A DNA stretch of 64,000 nt from Molossus alvarezi (lineage: Eukaryota > Chordata > Mammalia > Chiroptera > Molossidae), in NCBI GenBank assembly GCA_037176705.1, contig CM073887.1, positions 23,005,501 to 23,069,500 on the forward strand. The letters are read 5' to 3'. How positions within the stretch are numbered: position 1 is the first letter of the stretch; every line of letters starts with the position of its first letter. The position numbers were made by a program, and so were the translations under genes. Under the pieces are notes generated by a model. It ran no database searches. It was not told the origin of the DNA and was given only the letters and a program-made list of their open reading frames with translations. Positions 12,229 to 22,588 of this stretch are shown one piece after another.

Positions 12229-13385
12229 GTAAGAGCAGTTTTAATTCTTCCTTTCCAGAAATTTTTGTGCAATGTTGACAAAAAATCTTGATCCATTTCA
12301 GGCCCCTAATTTTTGGATTAATGCATTCAGTCTGTCACTGTTGAGGATGATATTACCCGTAGATTTTTCATGGATGCCCTTTACGAGGTTGAGGAAGCTC
12401 CCTAGTTTTCTGAGAAAATGGATGTTGGATTTTTTTTTCAAATGCCTTTGAATCTATTCATATGATCATATGGTTATTCTTTTTAGTTTAAAATGGTGAA
12501 TTACATTGATTAATTTGCTAATGTTAAGAGAACTGCATTCCTTGAGTAAAGCCCATTTGGTCATGATGTATTATCCTTTTTATATATTGCTGGATTTTGT
12601 TCAGAATTTTTTGCATCTATGTTAATGAGTGATATTGATCTAGTTTTCTTGTAATGTGTGTTTGTCTGGTTTTGGTGTCAGGGAAATGCTGGCCTCATAG
12701 AATGGATCAAAAAGTATTTTCTCCTTTTATTTCTTGGGGAAATTTTGTTTATAATTGACATTATTTCTTTCTTAAATGTTTGGTAGCTTTCACCAATAAA
12801 ACTCTTTGGGCTGGAGTTTTCTTTTGGGGAAGGTTCTTAACTACATATTCAATTTTGTTAATAGATACATAGGGCTATTTAAGTTATCCAATTGTTTCTG
12901 AGTGAACTTTGGTAGCTTGTGACTTTCAAATAATATTTTCCTCGGACTCAGGTAGTTTCTTCACACACATGCACTAATCAATACTCTCCTGAATATTCAA
13001 GGGGGCCCTCTGTATATCTTCAGGGCTGTCTCTCTGTGCACCTCTTCTCTGTTCCTCTGTCCTGTGAACACTAATCATCCTGGTTTTCTTGGACTGTCAG
13101 CTCCATCCCAACTCAGAGAGTACACTGGGCTGTGCCTGGTTCCCCTCCCTGCACTGCAGCTTGAAACCTCTGCCAAGTAGCAATCATAGGGCTGCCCTTG
13201 CTTGTTTCCCATCTTGTAGGGATCATTCTCCTTCATTGCCTGAAGTTCATTGCCTTGAAAACTATTGTTAAATTTTCTCTTTTTCTTTTTGGAAAGGGAG
13301 GGGAGCATTGTGTTACAGGCAGAGTAAATCTGCCTGCTGTTACTCCATATTTTATGGAAATAGAAGTCCCCCTTGTGTTTTTATA

Positions 13386-14216
13386 TCTTCATAGCAAAGC
13401 TTTTCCTTTTAATAGTCCAAAAATTCTTGATCTACATTTGGCATGCCATGTATCTTTGAACAGCAATGAATTCAGCAAGAAATGGTTTGAAATTATTTTG
13501 AGAAATCCCAATAAGTCCTCACTACTTACTCTGTAAAAACGCTATAAACTTAGAGCTCTATATAGTTTTAAGTATTATTGTTATGCTTTTTCATGCTGTA
13601 TAAAATCTTTGTATATATATGTGTGTGTGTATATATATACATATATATGTATATGTATGTATGTATATATATACACTTACGTTGTACTTTTTTTTCACAG
13701 AAGATTTAGAAGCAACTGAATAATGAAACTTGGGAAAATATTGTCATGAAATGTTAAATTTTGTTACTTTACCAATTATATTTAATGAGTTAAAATTTCT
13801 AGCTTAATAATGAGTCATTACACATAAAGATCCTGGATAGGCTTATTTTAAAAGTTTGTACTGAGAAGGTTTTTTTCCTTAATATACTGCTTTTACAAGT
13901 TCCAGAACTTTAGGAAATTTTTAAATGAAAGAAAGGGTAGCAAAGACTATAGTAGGTAATAAACACTAAGAACAAAATTTTAAATACCCATTCAAAGTTG
14001 CAAATGTAAAACTGTACCACATATCATGGTTTGAATTGAATATGCTCTAATGCACACTGAAATTTATCAAGTTCAATTATTTTATAAATGGTAAAATAAC
14101 TATGTTTCCAAAAACAATGGCAGGAATTATAGTAAGTGCTTTTGAAGCACTGAATTTTATTTAGTTTTTTAAATATCTGGTAATTTCTTAGTAAATAGTT
14201 TAGTAAACTATTTCTT
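13386..14216. other. Non-repeat AT-rich stretch with (TA)n
   Basis: A TA/TG microsatellite lies at about 13612-13675. The segment 13746-13794 recurs exactly at 14618-14666 (see findings). No gene is recognised. Confidence 0.5.
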
Positions 14217-14331
14217 TCTTTAAACATTTTTTTTCCTTTATTGATTTCTAGAGAGAGAGGAAGGGAGAGGGAGAGAGAGAGATAGGAACATCGATGGGAG
14301 AGAACATCGATTGGTCTCCTCCTGCAGGTAC
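14217..14331 (-). mobile_element. Ves SINE, 5'-truncated
   Basis: Only the tail, the (GA)-rich part and gaacatcgattggtctcctc remain; the tRNA-like head is missing. The TSD aaactatttctt is at 14205-14216 and 14332-14343, so this is a truncated insertion rather than later loss. Confidence 0.9.
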
Positions 14332-14536
14332 AAACTATTTCTTAAAATATATATTTTTTTATCCATGGTAGATATTTTTAATCTCTTGTATGAATGGGAA
14401 GAAAAACAAACATAGGGGAACTTGAAGATAAAGATTAAGTCAATGGGAAGAATTTTCCTCTCCAGAGAGATGCCTTCTCTTATCTTGCCACTATATGGCA
14501 GAGTGACAACTAACCAGCCAATCAGCCAAAAATAGC

Positions 14537-14757
14537 AATGCCCTGGTTAGAGTATATTCTCGTTATGCCAAGATTTCAGGTTCAATCCTCACTCAGGGCA
14601 CATAAAAGAAACAACCAATGAAATGTTAAATTTTGTTACTTTACCAATTATATTTAATGAGTTAAATATATTTAATGCATAAATAAGTGGAACCACAAAA
14701 TTGGTGTTTCTTTCTTCCTTCCTCTCTCTAAAAATCAATAAATTAAAAAAAAAATGT
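14537..14757 (+). mobile_element. Old, broken Ves SINE holding an inserted duplicate
   Basis: Weak head (gccctggttagagtat), B-box-like tttcaggttcaatcc, and tail ctctctaaaaatcaataaat. In the middle, 14618-14666 is an exact copy of 13746-13794 and is foreign to the SINE. Confidence 0.7.
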
Positions 14758-14934
14758 AAATGAGCAACAAACTCTTTTAAGACCACCTCATTAGTATTCA
14801 CAGGTAGCTGTCTCCAAGGCTCTAGAGATAAATTAACTGTGACTCCTTACTTGAAAAAGTTATATTCTCCTAATGATGAAAGGAGAATAAAACTAGCTCT
14901 TTAATGGGTAGAAAGTAATACAATACATAATTTT

Positions 14935-15027
14935 TTTTTTTCTGTACGTGCCCCTAGCAGGAACCGAACCCAGAACTCTCTGGTCCGCAGGCCAACTCTC
15001 CAACCGCTGAGCCAAACTGGCCAGGGC
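14935..15027 (-). mobile_element. Short Ves-A: tRNA-like head plus A tail only
   Basis: In the SINE's own direction it runs from ccctggccagtttggctcag through the B box to gggcacgtac, then directly into an A-run. The middle and (CT)n parts are missing. The TSD acaatacata(a/g)tttt is at 14920-14934 and 15028-15042. This looks like retrotransposition of a short RNA covering just the tRNA-related domain. Confidence 0.88.
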
Positions 15028-15470
15028 ACAATACATAGTTTTAAAAGGTAAGGCTACAAATTGTTAGAAACCAAAATCAATTAAGTAGATTCTGAATCAA
15101 ACTATATTTAGTATTTTGAGTCATCCAGTTTTGATTCCTACAGCTACCGTGTCCTATCAAATACAGAAATCAGTGAGCAGGATAAATTGGACACCTGACA
15201 GCTTTCTGGTTAAGCAGTTTTTTTCAGATTCTTTTACTGAAACTATCAGGAAACTTCTACTTGACTTGAATACAACTGCAAGACTGAAGTTTCTTCTAAG
15301 AAACAATGATTGCTTACTATTGTATCAGTTTGGAGTCTCCTGGGTTCATTGAAAATAAACCAGGTATATTCTATGTCCTGCCGCAACCACGAGGATGCTG
15401 CCCAGTGAGATTATTTTTTTTTAGGAGGGAAACATAAATTCTGTCCTTTAAAAAAAGAAAATCATTCATA

Positions 15471-15671
15471 AGCGCAGCTGGTGTGGCTCAGTGGGTTGAG
15501 CATCACTCCATGCATCGAGAGGTCCTGGTTCAACTCCCTTCCTTTCAGGCTCCAACCCCAGTAGAGTGCATGCAGGAGGCAGCTGACAGATGTTGAGGTT
15601 TCTTTCTCATCAAAGTTTTTCTTTCTCTTTCTCTCCCTTCCTCTCTCTCTAAAATCAATTAAAAAAATTTA
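15471..15671 (+). mobile_element. Ves-B SINE
   Basis: Head gcagctggtgtggctcagtg, then gcatcgagaggtcctggttc and tail aaaatcaattaaaaaa. The TSD aaaatca(t/c)tcata is at 15458-15470 and 15672-15684. Confidence 0.93.
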
Positions 15672-15684
15672 AAAATCACTCATA

Positions 15685-16030
15685 ATAGCTCTGACACATG
15701 CTACAACATGGATGAACCTTGAAGAAATTATACCAAGTGAAATAAACCAGTCACAAAAAGACAAACTTTGTATGATTCCACTTATACGAGGTTCCAGAGT
15801 AGTCAAATTCTTAAAGACAAAGTGTAGAATGGAAGTAGCCAGGGATGGGGTGAGGGGAGAAATGGAGGGAATGTTGTTTCAGTAACAGTTTAATTTTTCA
15901 AGATGAAAAGAGTTCTGGTGATGGTTGCACAACGATGTGAATGTACTTAACACTACTGAGCTATGCACTTCAAAATGGTTAAGATGGTCAATTTTATGTT
16001 ATGTGTATTTTATCACAATTTAAATAAAAC
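15685..16030 (+). mobile_element. L1 3' end, old
   Basis: acaacatggatgaaccttga, tatgattccacttatacgag, ggttgcacaacgatgtgaat and cacttcaaaatggttaagat match the 3' end of older L1M elements. 5'-truncated; no frame remains. Confidence 0.8.
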
Positions 16031-16670
16031 AAGCTGACCTTCAGTGGTTTCTTATTGCCAGCAATAATAATCACCAATATTTTTTTAAGGCACACTTATA
16101 GATGATCACTAGCACACCAGCATAAATGAGCCAAGTTGTTCCGGGCCACCGATGACAAGCTGGGTTTCTAGCCATCTCAGGTGTCATGTTTGCCCAACAG
16201 GCTGAAAGTACCAACAAACTCTTGGTACTTCAATCACTTAGTCACAGAACTCTAGTTGAGAACAGCTGCTCATGGTCTTCAGCCTGGCCTCTAAGACTCT
16301 TCATAGCCTGGCCAGAGTCTGTCTTCCTAGGGCTCTTTCATTGCATATAAATGAAATCCAACACAAATGTGTTTAAACAAAAAAGCAGGGTGTTGCTTTC
16401 TGTGTCTAGGTAGTTGACTATAGGCAAGGATGCTTTGAATGGTGCAAACAATTTTGGTGGACTTGTGCTCATCTAACATTTGACTCCACACCCCACTGAA
16501 GGTCAGCTTCACTTTTCAGAAATGCTCTAAGTTACAGATTTTCAACCGGAAGTAGAACTGCTTTGTAAAATGGTTAACATCTTTAGTCTGAACATTTTTG
16601 TACATGCCTCCTGATATACATAGGCAGAGTTTCTCTAGGGAAATGGTTCACCATAGATGACCATACCCTG
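16031..16670. other. No recognised feature
   Basis: Ordinary non-repetitive DNA. No reading frame shows a domain. Confidence 0.4.
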
Positions 16671-16671
16671 C

Positions 16672-16830
16672 TTCCCAAACTTTAATGTGTTTACAAATCA
16701 CCTAAGAGCTTGTTAAAATGCAGTTTCTGATTCTCCAGGTTTGGGGTAGGCCCTACTTTTCCAGTTCTAACAGTCTCCCAGGTGACAGCGATGCTGCTGG
16801 TCCAAGGGGCACATTTTGAGTATCAGGGCA
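16672..16830 (+). mobile_element. MER5/MER3-like hAT-Charlie element
   Basis: aatcacctaagagcttgtta, cagtttctgattctccaggt and caggtgacagcgatgctgct are typical of this group of short non-autonomous hAT elements. The exact subfamily is uncertain. Confidence 0.7.
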
Positions 16831-16834
16831 CTAG

Positions 16835-16985
16835 GGGATGTTCACAAATGAGTGGGAGCATTTTTGGTTGTCACATGACTGGTAGCACTCCTGGCAATTA
16901 GTGGTGGCGAGCAGTGATGTTTAAAATTCCTGCAATGTGCAGGAGAGTTCTACCTATTGAAGCATTGTGCTTCCCCAAATACCAT
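16835..16985 (-). mobile_element. MER20-like hAT-Charlie element
   Basis: catttttggttgtcacatga, tggtagcactcctggcaatt and cctgcaatgtgcaggaga match MER20 in reverse. It lies end to end with the preceding MER5-like element. Confidence 0.65.
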
Positions 16986-16989
16986 AGCT

Positions 16990-17560
16990 CCCCTTTAAGA
17001 AAGTGCTCTCATGCCTGATGTATCCATGCTTAGCGGCATCCTACATATTTTAGGATGAGAGTCAGTAAATTTTCCATACTACATCAAAACAGAATGTGAC
17101 TCTCAAGAAGAATTAAAATCACAGTAAATGTTTAAAAGTCATCATTAAGGTATTTTATTTTGGGGTTTAAGAAAAATTACCATTATGGCTGTAGCATCTA
17201 TTCTTTTTCATGTGCTTAGGCCAGAATTCAACCTAATTCCAAATTCTGTTTTTAATCTAAAAAATAAGAAGTGTTGAGAAGCCAGATTCTTCCTCCAAAT
17301 TTCATATGGAGGCTCACACTTGAATGCTATAAATACAAATGCCTGTATATATGGCTGGAACAGGTGTTTTGAGGTATTTTTGATAAAATGTGGGTTCTGT
17401 GCTTGGTGGGAGCATGCCACATGCAGATTAGATTCCATCTTCACTGCACCCTCTTTCCCCCTGATTTTCACATCCTCTTTTGGTTAGATGTTTGGATGTA
17501 CTAGGTTCTGAACATTAAGCCAAAATGACATGGTCTATGTTTCTGGGAGTATGTGTAATA
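16990..17560. other. No recognised feature
   Basis: Plain AT-rich sequence. No gene signature on either strand. Confidence 0.4.
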
Positions 17561-17564
17561 CTAA

Positions 17565-17740
17565 GGAAACAGCCTCTAGTCCCAGACGGCCTAGGTTCAA
17601 AGCCTGGCTCAGCCAGACACTTAGTTGTGTGACCTTGAGCAAATTACTTAACTACTTGGATTCTCAGCTGTGAAATTGGGTAATACTGGCACTTACTTCC
17701 TGGGGTTGTTGTAAATAATTAATAGATGAAAAACATTTAG
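17565..17740 (+). mobile_element. MIR SINE
   Basis: ctaggttcaaagcctggctc, tgtgaccttgagcaaattac, ttctcagctgtgaaattggg and ggggttgttgtaaataat follow the MIR order closely. Confidence 0.85.
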
Positions 17741-17961
17741 AATAATGCTAAGCACATGGGAAACATTTGGTAGATGTTTATTACTATGAAAATATCCACT
17801 TGAATTTGTTCCAGGGTATTTTTTTTTTTTTGATACAGTATAGGAAGACAAGGGAGCATCCTATACAGAGAACATTGTTTTCCATAATAAATGTGAAGTG
17901 GTTCCCAGGATAAATTAATTGGGGTATTTCCATACAATGAACACTATTTAGTAGTTTATAA

Positions 17962-18147
17962 ATTGGTGGTTCTCACTTCTGTGTGTATCAGAATCATCTG
18001 GAGGGTTTGTTGAAGCACAGATTGTGGGCTCCACACCCTGTGTTTCTGATTCATTGGGTGAGAGGCATAGCGCTAGAATTTGCATTCTAACTAGTTTTCA
18101 GGTGATGCTGACTGGTCAGGGATCACACTTTGAGAATCATTGGTTTA
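17962..18147 (+). mobile_element. MER5/MER3-like hAT-Charlie element
   Basis: ttctcacttctgtgtgtatc, agaatcatctggagggtttg, tttgcattctaactagtttt and cacactttgagaatcattgg cover nearly the whole length. Confidence 0.8.
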
Positions 18148-18149
18148 AA

Positions 18150-18477
18150 TCAGAGTTCCTCAGCCTTGGCATTGGCATTTCAGACTAGGTAATTCTTTTG
18201 GTGGTGATGGGGGGGCTGTCCTGACATTGTAGGATATTTAGCAGCATCCCTGGCCTCTGCCCACTTGATACCAATAACACCTCTTCTTCCTCTCCCATTA
18301 AGATAAGCAAAAATATCTCCAGATAGCCCTGGACAATGTGGCACAGTAGGTTGGGCATTGTCCTGAGCACTGAAAGGTGGCCTGTTTGATTCCCAGTCAG
18401 GGCACATACCTAGGTTGCAGGTTCGATCCCTGGTCGGGTGCATACAGGAGGCAACCAATTGATGTTTCTCAAAGGAA

Positions 18478-18531
<54 letters not shown>

Positions 18532-18657
18532 CATTCCCCTCTATCTAAAGTCAGTGAAATATATCGTATGGTGAGGATTTAAAAAAAAGTATCTCTAGAT
18601 ATTGCCAAATGTCCCTTAGGGAGGCAGAATTGCCTCCTGTTGAGAATCCCTGGTTTA
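18150..18657 (+). mobile_element. MER20-like element split by a Ves SINE
   Basis: The left part (to about 18325) has ttcctcagccttggcattgg, ttgtaggatatttagcagca and tccctggcctctgcccac. The right part (from about 18590) has tattgccaaatgtccctta and gttgagaatccc. Joining across the Ves at 18326-18589 gives an ordinary MER20. Confidence 0.85.
18326..18589 (+). mobile_element. Ves SINE with long (CT)n, in MER20
   Basis: Head gccctggacaatgtggcaca is A-like but diverged; the tail is ggtgaggatttaaaaaaaa. A pure (CT)n run spans about 18481-18528. The TSD tatctc(c/t)agata is at 18314-18325 and 18590-18601. Confidence 0.92.
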
Positions 18658-18738
18658 TTTTGTTTTTGTTTGTTTTTTATCCTCACCCGAGGACATTTTT
18701 CCATTTTTTGTTCAGGTAGAGTGGGAGGGAGAGAGAGG

Positions 18739-18776
<38 letters not shown>

Positions 18777-18936
18777 TCGATGTGAAAGGAACACATCGAG
18801 TGGCTGCCACCCGCACGACCGACCAGGGCCGGGGTCAAACTGCAACTGAGGTACGTGCCCTTAGCGGGAACCGAACTCGGGTCTCTCAGGACCGCAGGCC
18901 GACGCTCTAACTGCTGAGCCAAACCGGCCAGGGCAA
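18658..18936 (-). mobile_element. Ves-A SINE, inverted partner
   Basis: Near-complete reverse copy with tcctcacccgaggacatttt and gagccaaaccggccagggc. The 16-bp TSD gagaatccctggttta is exact at 18642-18657 and 18937-18952. Only about 70 bp separate it from the forward Ves, so a transcript of either strand could fold on itself. Confidence 0.95.
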
Positions 18937-19102
18937 GAGAATCCCTGGTTTAGATGAAATTAACTAGTAACATGAACCAATCTTAAAAATATTATTTATA
19001 GTTAAAAAAGCAAGCAACCCCCCCCCACAGATAGTATGCATCCATTAATGTAATTTAGAAACACATAAAACAATATATTTTTATGGATACAAGTGTATTT
19101 AT

Positions 19103-19123
19103 TAAAATTATATAAAATATGGA
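19103..19123 (+). repeat. Left TSD of the HAL1-like element
   Basis: A 21-bp stretch starting taaaattatataaaatatgg is identical to 29363-29383. It brackets the whole HAL1/L1/SINE stack and defines its ends. Confidence 0.93.
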
Positions 19124-19242
19124 CAACCACATCAAAAATACAATGAAACAACAGAACAACCATCATTCAGAACTACATGAAATCGAGCTGAATGGAAGTC
19201 TTACAACTACAAAATTAAAGCAGCAGCCACACTGACACTGGT

Positions 19243-19282
19243 AGGAGGGGCGGAGGGGCGGAGGGGCGGAGGGGCGGACGGG
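19243..19282 (+). promoter_or_regulatory. GC-box tandem repeat in the HAL1 5' UTR
   Basis: Four copies of ggaggggc plus a variant ggacgggc give serial ggggcgg motifs, the classical Sp1/KLF binding core. They lie about 120 bp from the element's 5' end, where an internal promoter would be expected. The function is inferred. Confidence 0.55.
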
Positions 19283-20524
19283 CTGGTCCCACACCCATGT
19301 GTGGCAGATTAAAATCAGGAGGGTACCTGGGCTATGAAGGTTCTCCCTGAGAAGTGAGGGGTCCCCATCCCACACCAGACCCCCTGCTAAGGGTTCCAGT
19401 GCCAGGAAAAGAATCCCTATAACTTCTGGCTGTAAAAATCAGCTGGAATTGAGGCTGAGGAAGGCTGAGGCTGAGGGAGACTGAGGCTGAGGGAGTCCCA
19501 GGCAGTTCCTCTTAAAGGGCTGGCTCACAAACTTACTTGGACTCACACCCTCCAGGTTCCAGCATAGGGAAGGCGCTTGAAAGGCACCAGAGACATGTGA
19601 GGAAGAACTGAATTGTTTGGCATCTGGGCGAGAGCTGGAGGGACAGCTTTCTCCAAGACATACGTGCTGGCGGAAGCCATTGTTCCTTAGGTGAGCCCTT
19701 TCCTGACAGGGCAGGAAGAGGGCTTCCATATCTGGGACTCCAGCAACCTGCCTCACACTGTTTGCCCACTTTGGTGATTCCCCGAGGCCCTGCTCCACCC
19801 AACTTTAGGGCCCACCCAAACTATTTCCAATGACGTTACCATAGGATTGGCCTGTCTCAGATCCTACTTCAGATTTTCCTAGAATCTCTCAAACAAGCAG
19901 CATCTGGTCTCAGTGAGCTCCATACTTCTTACTAAGTAGCCCCAGGCCTGGCTCTAGGAGCAGCCAGCCTTGGTTCACAACTTGGCTTTTCCTGGGCACC
20001 TCCAAGCCCAGCACAAGAAGCAGCCATTGGCAGATCACTTTGTAGCTTATGCCTGGTGACCCCTGACAGAACACAGACAATGGCTGACCTTGCCACAGAG
20101 CCAGCACACCCAGGGGACAGCTTCAGACCATATCGAAGCACCACCACCCAACCCCCTCCACAAGCGACACACTCAGTGACTGGACTCAGTGGTTACCAGA
20201 GCCCTGCTGAAGTAAGTCTTGCTCTGTGTGGTGGGCCCCTGCACAGCTGATCCTCCAAGGTAGTCAGAGGCCAGTGGTCAGTGGGCACAACCTGTCTTTG
20301 CAGTTGATCAGCCTAAGTAAATCCCTCCCATTGACATGCCAATAGCAATCAAGACTCAGTGACAACAAAAGGGTGTACAGTCCACACTAGGGGTGTACCT
20401 CAAGGGCCCAGCTGGGGTGATCAGAGAGGCTATGCCACTGGATCCTACAGGACACCTACAATAGGCCACCCTATGAAGCCTAGGAGACATAGCAACTCTA
20501 CCTAATACATAGAAACAAACACAG

Positions 20525-20762
20525 CCCTGGCCGATTTGGCTCAGCGGTTGGAGCGTTGGGCCGCGGACCAAAGAGTTTCAGGTTCAATTCCTGCCTAAGG
20601 CACGTACCTCAATTGTGGTATGATCCTCGGCCCTGGTCTGGTCGTGTGGGAGGCAATCAGTTAATGTGCTTCTCTCACATTGATGTCTCTTTCTCTCATT
20701 CCCCCTCCCACTCTATCTGAAGATACATGGAAAAATATCCTCCAGTGCAGATTTTAAAAAAA
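20525..20762 (+). mobile_element. Ves-A SINE in the HAL1 5' UTR
   Basis: ccctggccgatttggctcag to a tail of cctccagtgcagattttaaa. The TSD agaaacaaacacag is exact at 20511-20524 and 20763-20776. It separates the HAL1 5' UTR from the ORF1 start by about 250 bp. Confidence 0.94.
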
Positions 20763-20990
20763 AGAAACAAACACAGGGAAGCAGCCAAAATGAGGAGACA
20801 AAGAAACATGTCCCAAATGAAAGAAAAGAACAAAACACAAGGAAAAAAAGACTAAACAAAATGGAGCTAAACAATCAATCAGATGCAGAGTTCAAAACAC
20901 TGGTTATAAGGATGCTCAAGGAGGACTTCTTAGTGGGGACTTCAAGGAACTTAAGGAGAACTCCAAGGAACTTAGAATATCAAGAACATA

Positions 20991-21002
20991 AAAAAGGACC
21001 AG
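20991..21002 (+). repeat. Left TSD of the nested L1
   Basis: aaaaaggaccag, repeated exactly at 27946-27957. The A-run at its left edge fits an L1 endonuclease target (TTTT/A on the other strand). Confidence 0.92.
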
Positions 21003-21584
21003 GGTGGCAGCAGGCAGGACCGGAGGGAGGGTGAGTGTGAGAGTAAGCTAGTGTGTGAGAGAGTGTGAGTGGACATGAAGGTGGACAACCAAACCCGAGC
21101 AGTGCAGAGCCGCAGAGCAGAAGGTTCCTGTGCTGTGGACGGAGTAGCCAGCTACCGTGGTAAGCGGCTCTTCAGGGGGCTTCTCCCTGCGCCATGGGGA
21201 GGTCCCACCATTTTGGAAGATCCCGGGTCTTCCCTGGGAGGAGGCAGTGGGAGTGGCCAGGGCCCAGCAACCTGAGCCCACCAGTACACCTGGCACCATC
21301 GGACCAGTGGACACTCTGTGTCAACACAGACCACTGCACAGTAGTGGAGCTCCTAAGGTGCTGGTCCTGGAAGCTGTGGACAGCAGGGTGCCCAGCACCA
21401 TTTCCCATAGTAGCAGCCTGATCAGAGTCGAGATATACACCCAGCAACAGAGGCTTGGGAGCAGACATCCATCCCCAGGCAACAGAAGCACAGACCAACA
21501 GCTGAGACCCATTCCGAAAAACTACAGCAAAAGCTGAGCAGGAGGTGAGCCCCACGAGGCAGCAACACTCTCCAGCTACCAGTG

Positions 21585-21800
21585 GTGGGACCTGAGGCTC
21601 CACAGAGGCCTGTGCAGTCCAGCAGCTCACAAGAGCAGTGGGAAGCTTGAGCCCGAGAGGGACTGGTGCGATTCAGCTGCCCGCCTGTGGGATCTGCAGG
21701 TTGCGGGGGCACCAGAAAGGCCGGTGTGACCCAGTTACCCGCGGGACTTGTGGAGTGCTGAAGCACCAGAGAGGCCTGTGCGACCCAGCTGTGCATAAGA
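21585..21800 (+). repeat. Degenerate tandem units in the L1 5' UTR
   Basis: Three or more units of roughly 60 bp share a tgggac/tctg start, then ccagagaggcctgtgc-like and gacccagctg-like parts. Examples are accagaaaggccggtgtgac and accagagaggcctgtgcgac. Tandem 5' UTR monomers carry promoter activity in some L1 families; that is not shown here. Confidence 0.55.
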
Positions 21801-22588
21801 TAGGCGTAGAGGATGTGAAAATGGAGGCGGAGTGAATGGAAGCTACACAGACGATCTTCCAGGACCAAATGGGGATTACAACTAAAATAAAGACAAATCC
21901 TCAGAAAAAAGCAACAGAAAAGCATCAGGACAGGACCATATAACCAGGGACACCGGTAGGATCTGAGGAGGCGCAAGAGGATGGCGGGATGGGAACCCAC
22001 CCACAGCAGGAGTCTTAGCTGTGAGCAGTGCCCCAGGGGAATAAAGATCAAACCTGCTCCACTGTGCAGAGCCTGGACAGAGTGCTAAAATAGTCACAGC
22101 CACTCACCTGGGGGCTATGGCAGAGGGAGGGCAAACTGGGCTGGAACTCTGTGGGGACACCCGGGATTTGGAGGGCACTCAGAGTTTTTGCTGAGTTGTG
22201 GCCACAAAGGATGGTAGCCAGTGTGCTCCTTCCCAGAGCTGTGGGGAAAAGCAGCAGCCCCCACCCCAGGAAGATTCAGTATTTCCCAGGTGAGGCAAAG
22301 AAATGCAAATTGAGGCTGATTAACAACCAGCATCTATCCCACCCTCTGGAAATCCTCTTAGGCAGAACACCAGGGCTACATTCCAAGGCACTGAGTAACT
22401 AAGACTATTAGCCACCAGGAAAAAAGCTAGAGGATAACTGAACCTTTCCTGGGCTTGCAAATCTACCCAGGAAAGTAAGACTTGACAGTGGTGTTTAACA
22501 TGGGCCCACCCAGGCTCATCCAAACCCAGTAGACACCAACACCCACAAGGAAATTTGGCAGGTTCCAAAACCCACTGAGATAGCCAAA

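Larger units (their letters stand above)
10740..13385 (-). mobile_element. Ancient antisense L1, decayed and interrupted
   Basis: Recognisable antisense L1 phrases: gaactgctgggtcaaaga (about 11010), ccaactttgttctttttcag (about 11150), tgggatggcattaaatctaa (about 11260), tccaaccttgctaaacttgc (about 11935), gccctttacgaggttgagga (about 12375) and tggcctcatagaatgga (about 12690). The part near 12940-13380 resembles an L1 end in antisense. Ves insertions at 11360 and 12035 split it. No usable ORF2 frame is left. Boundaries are approximate and it may be a mosaic of two fragments. Confidence 0.75.

Noticed and set aside
16672..18657. Two MER5-like plus MER20 neighbours that might be a composite transposon
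   Set aside because: The relative orientation differs between the two pairs and both families are very common, so chance neighbours are the simpler reading.
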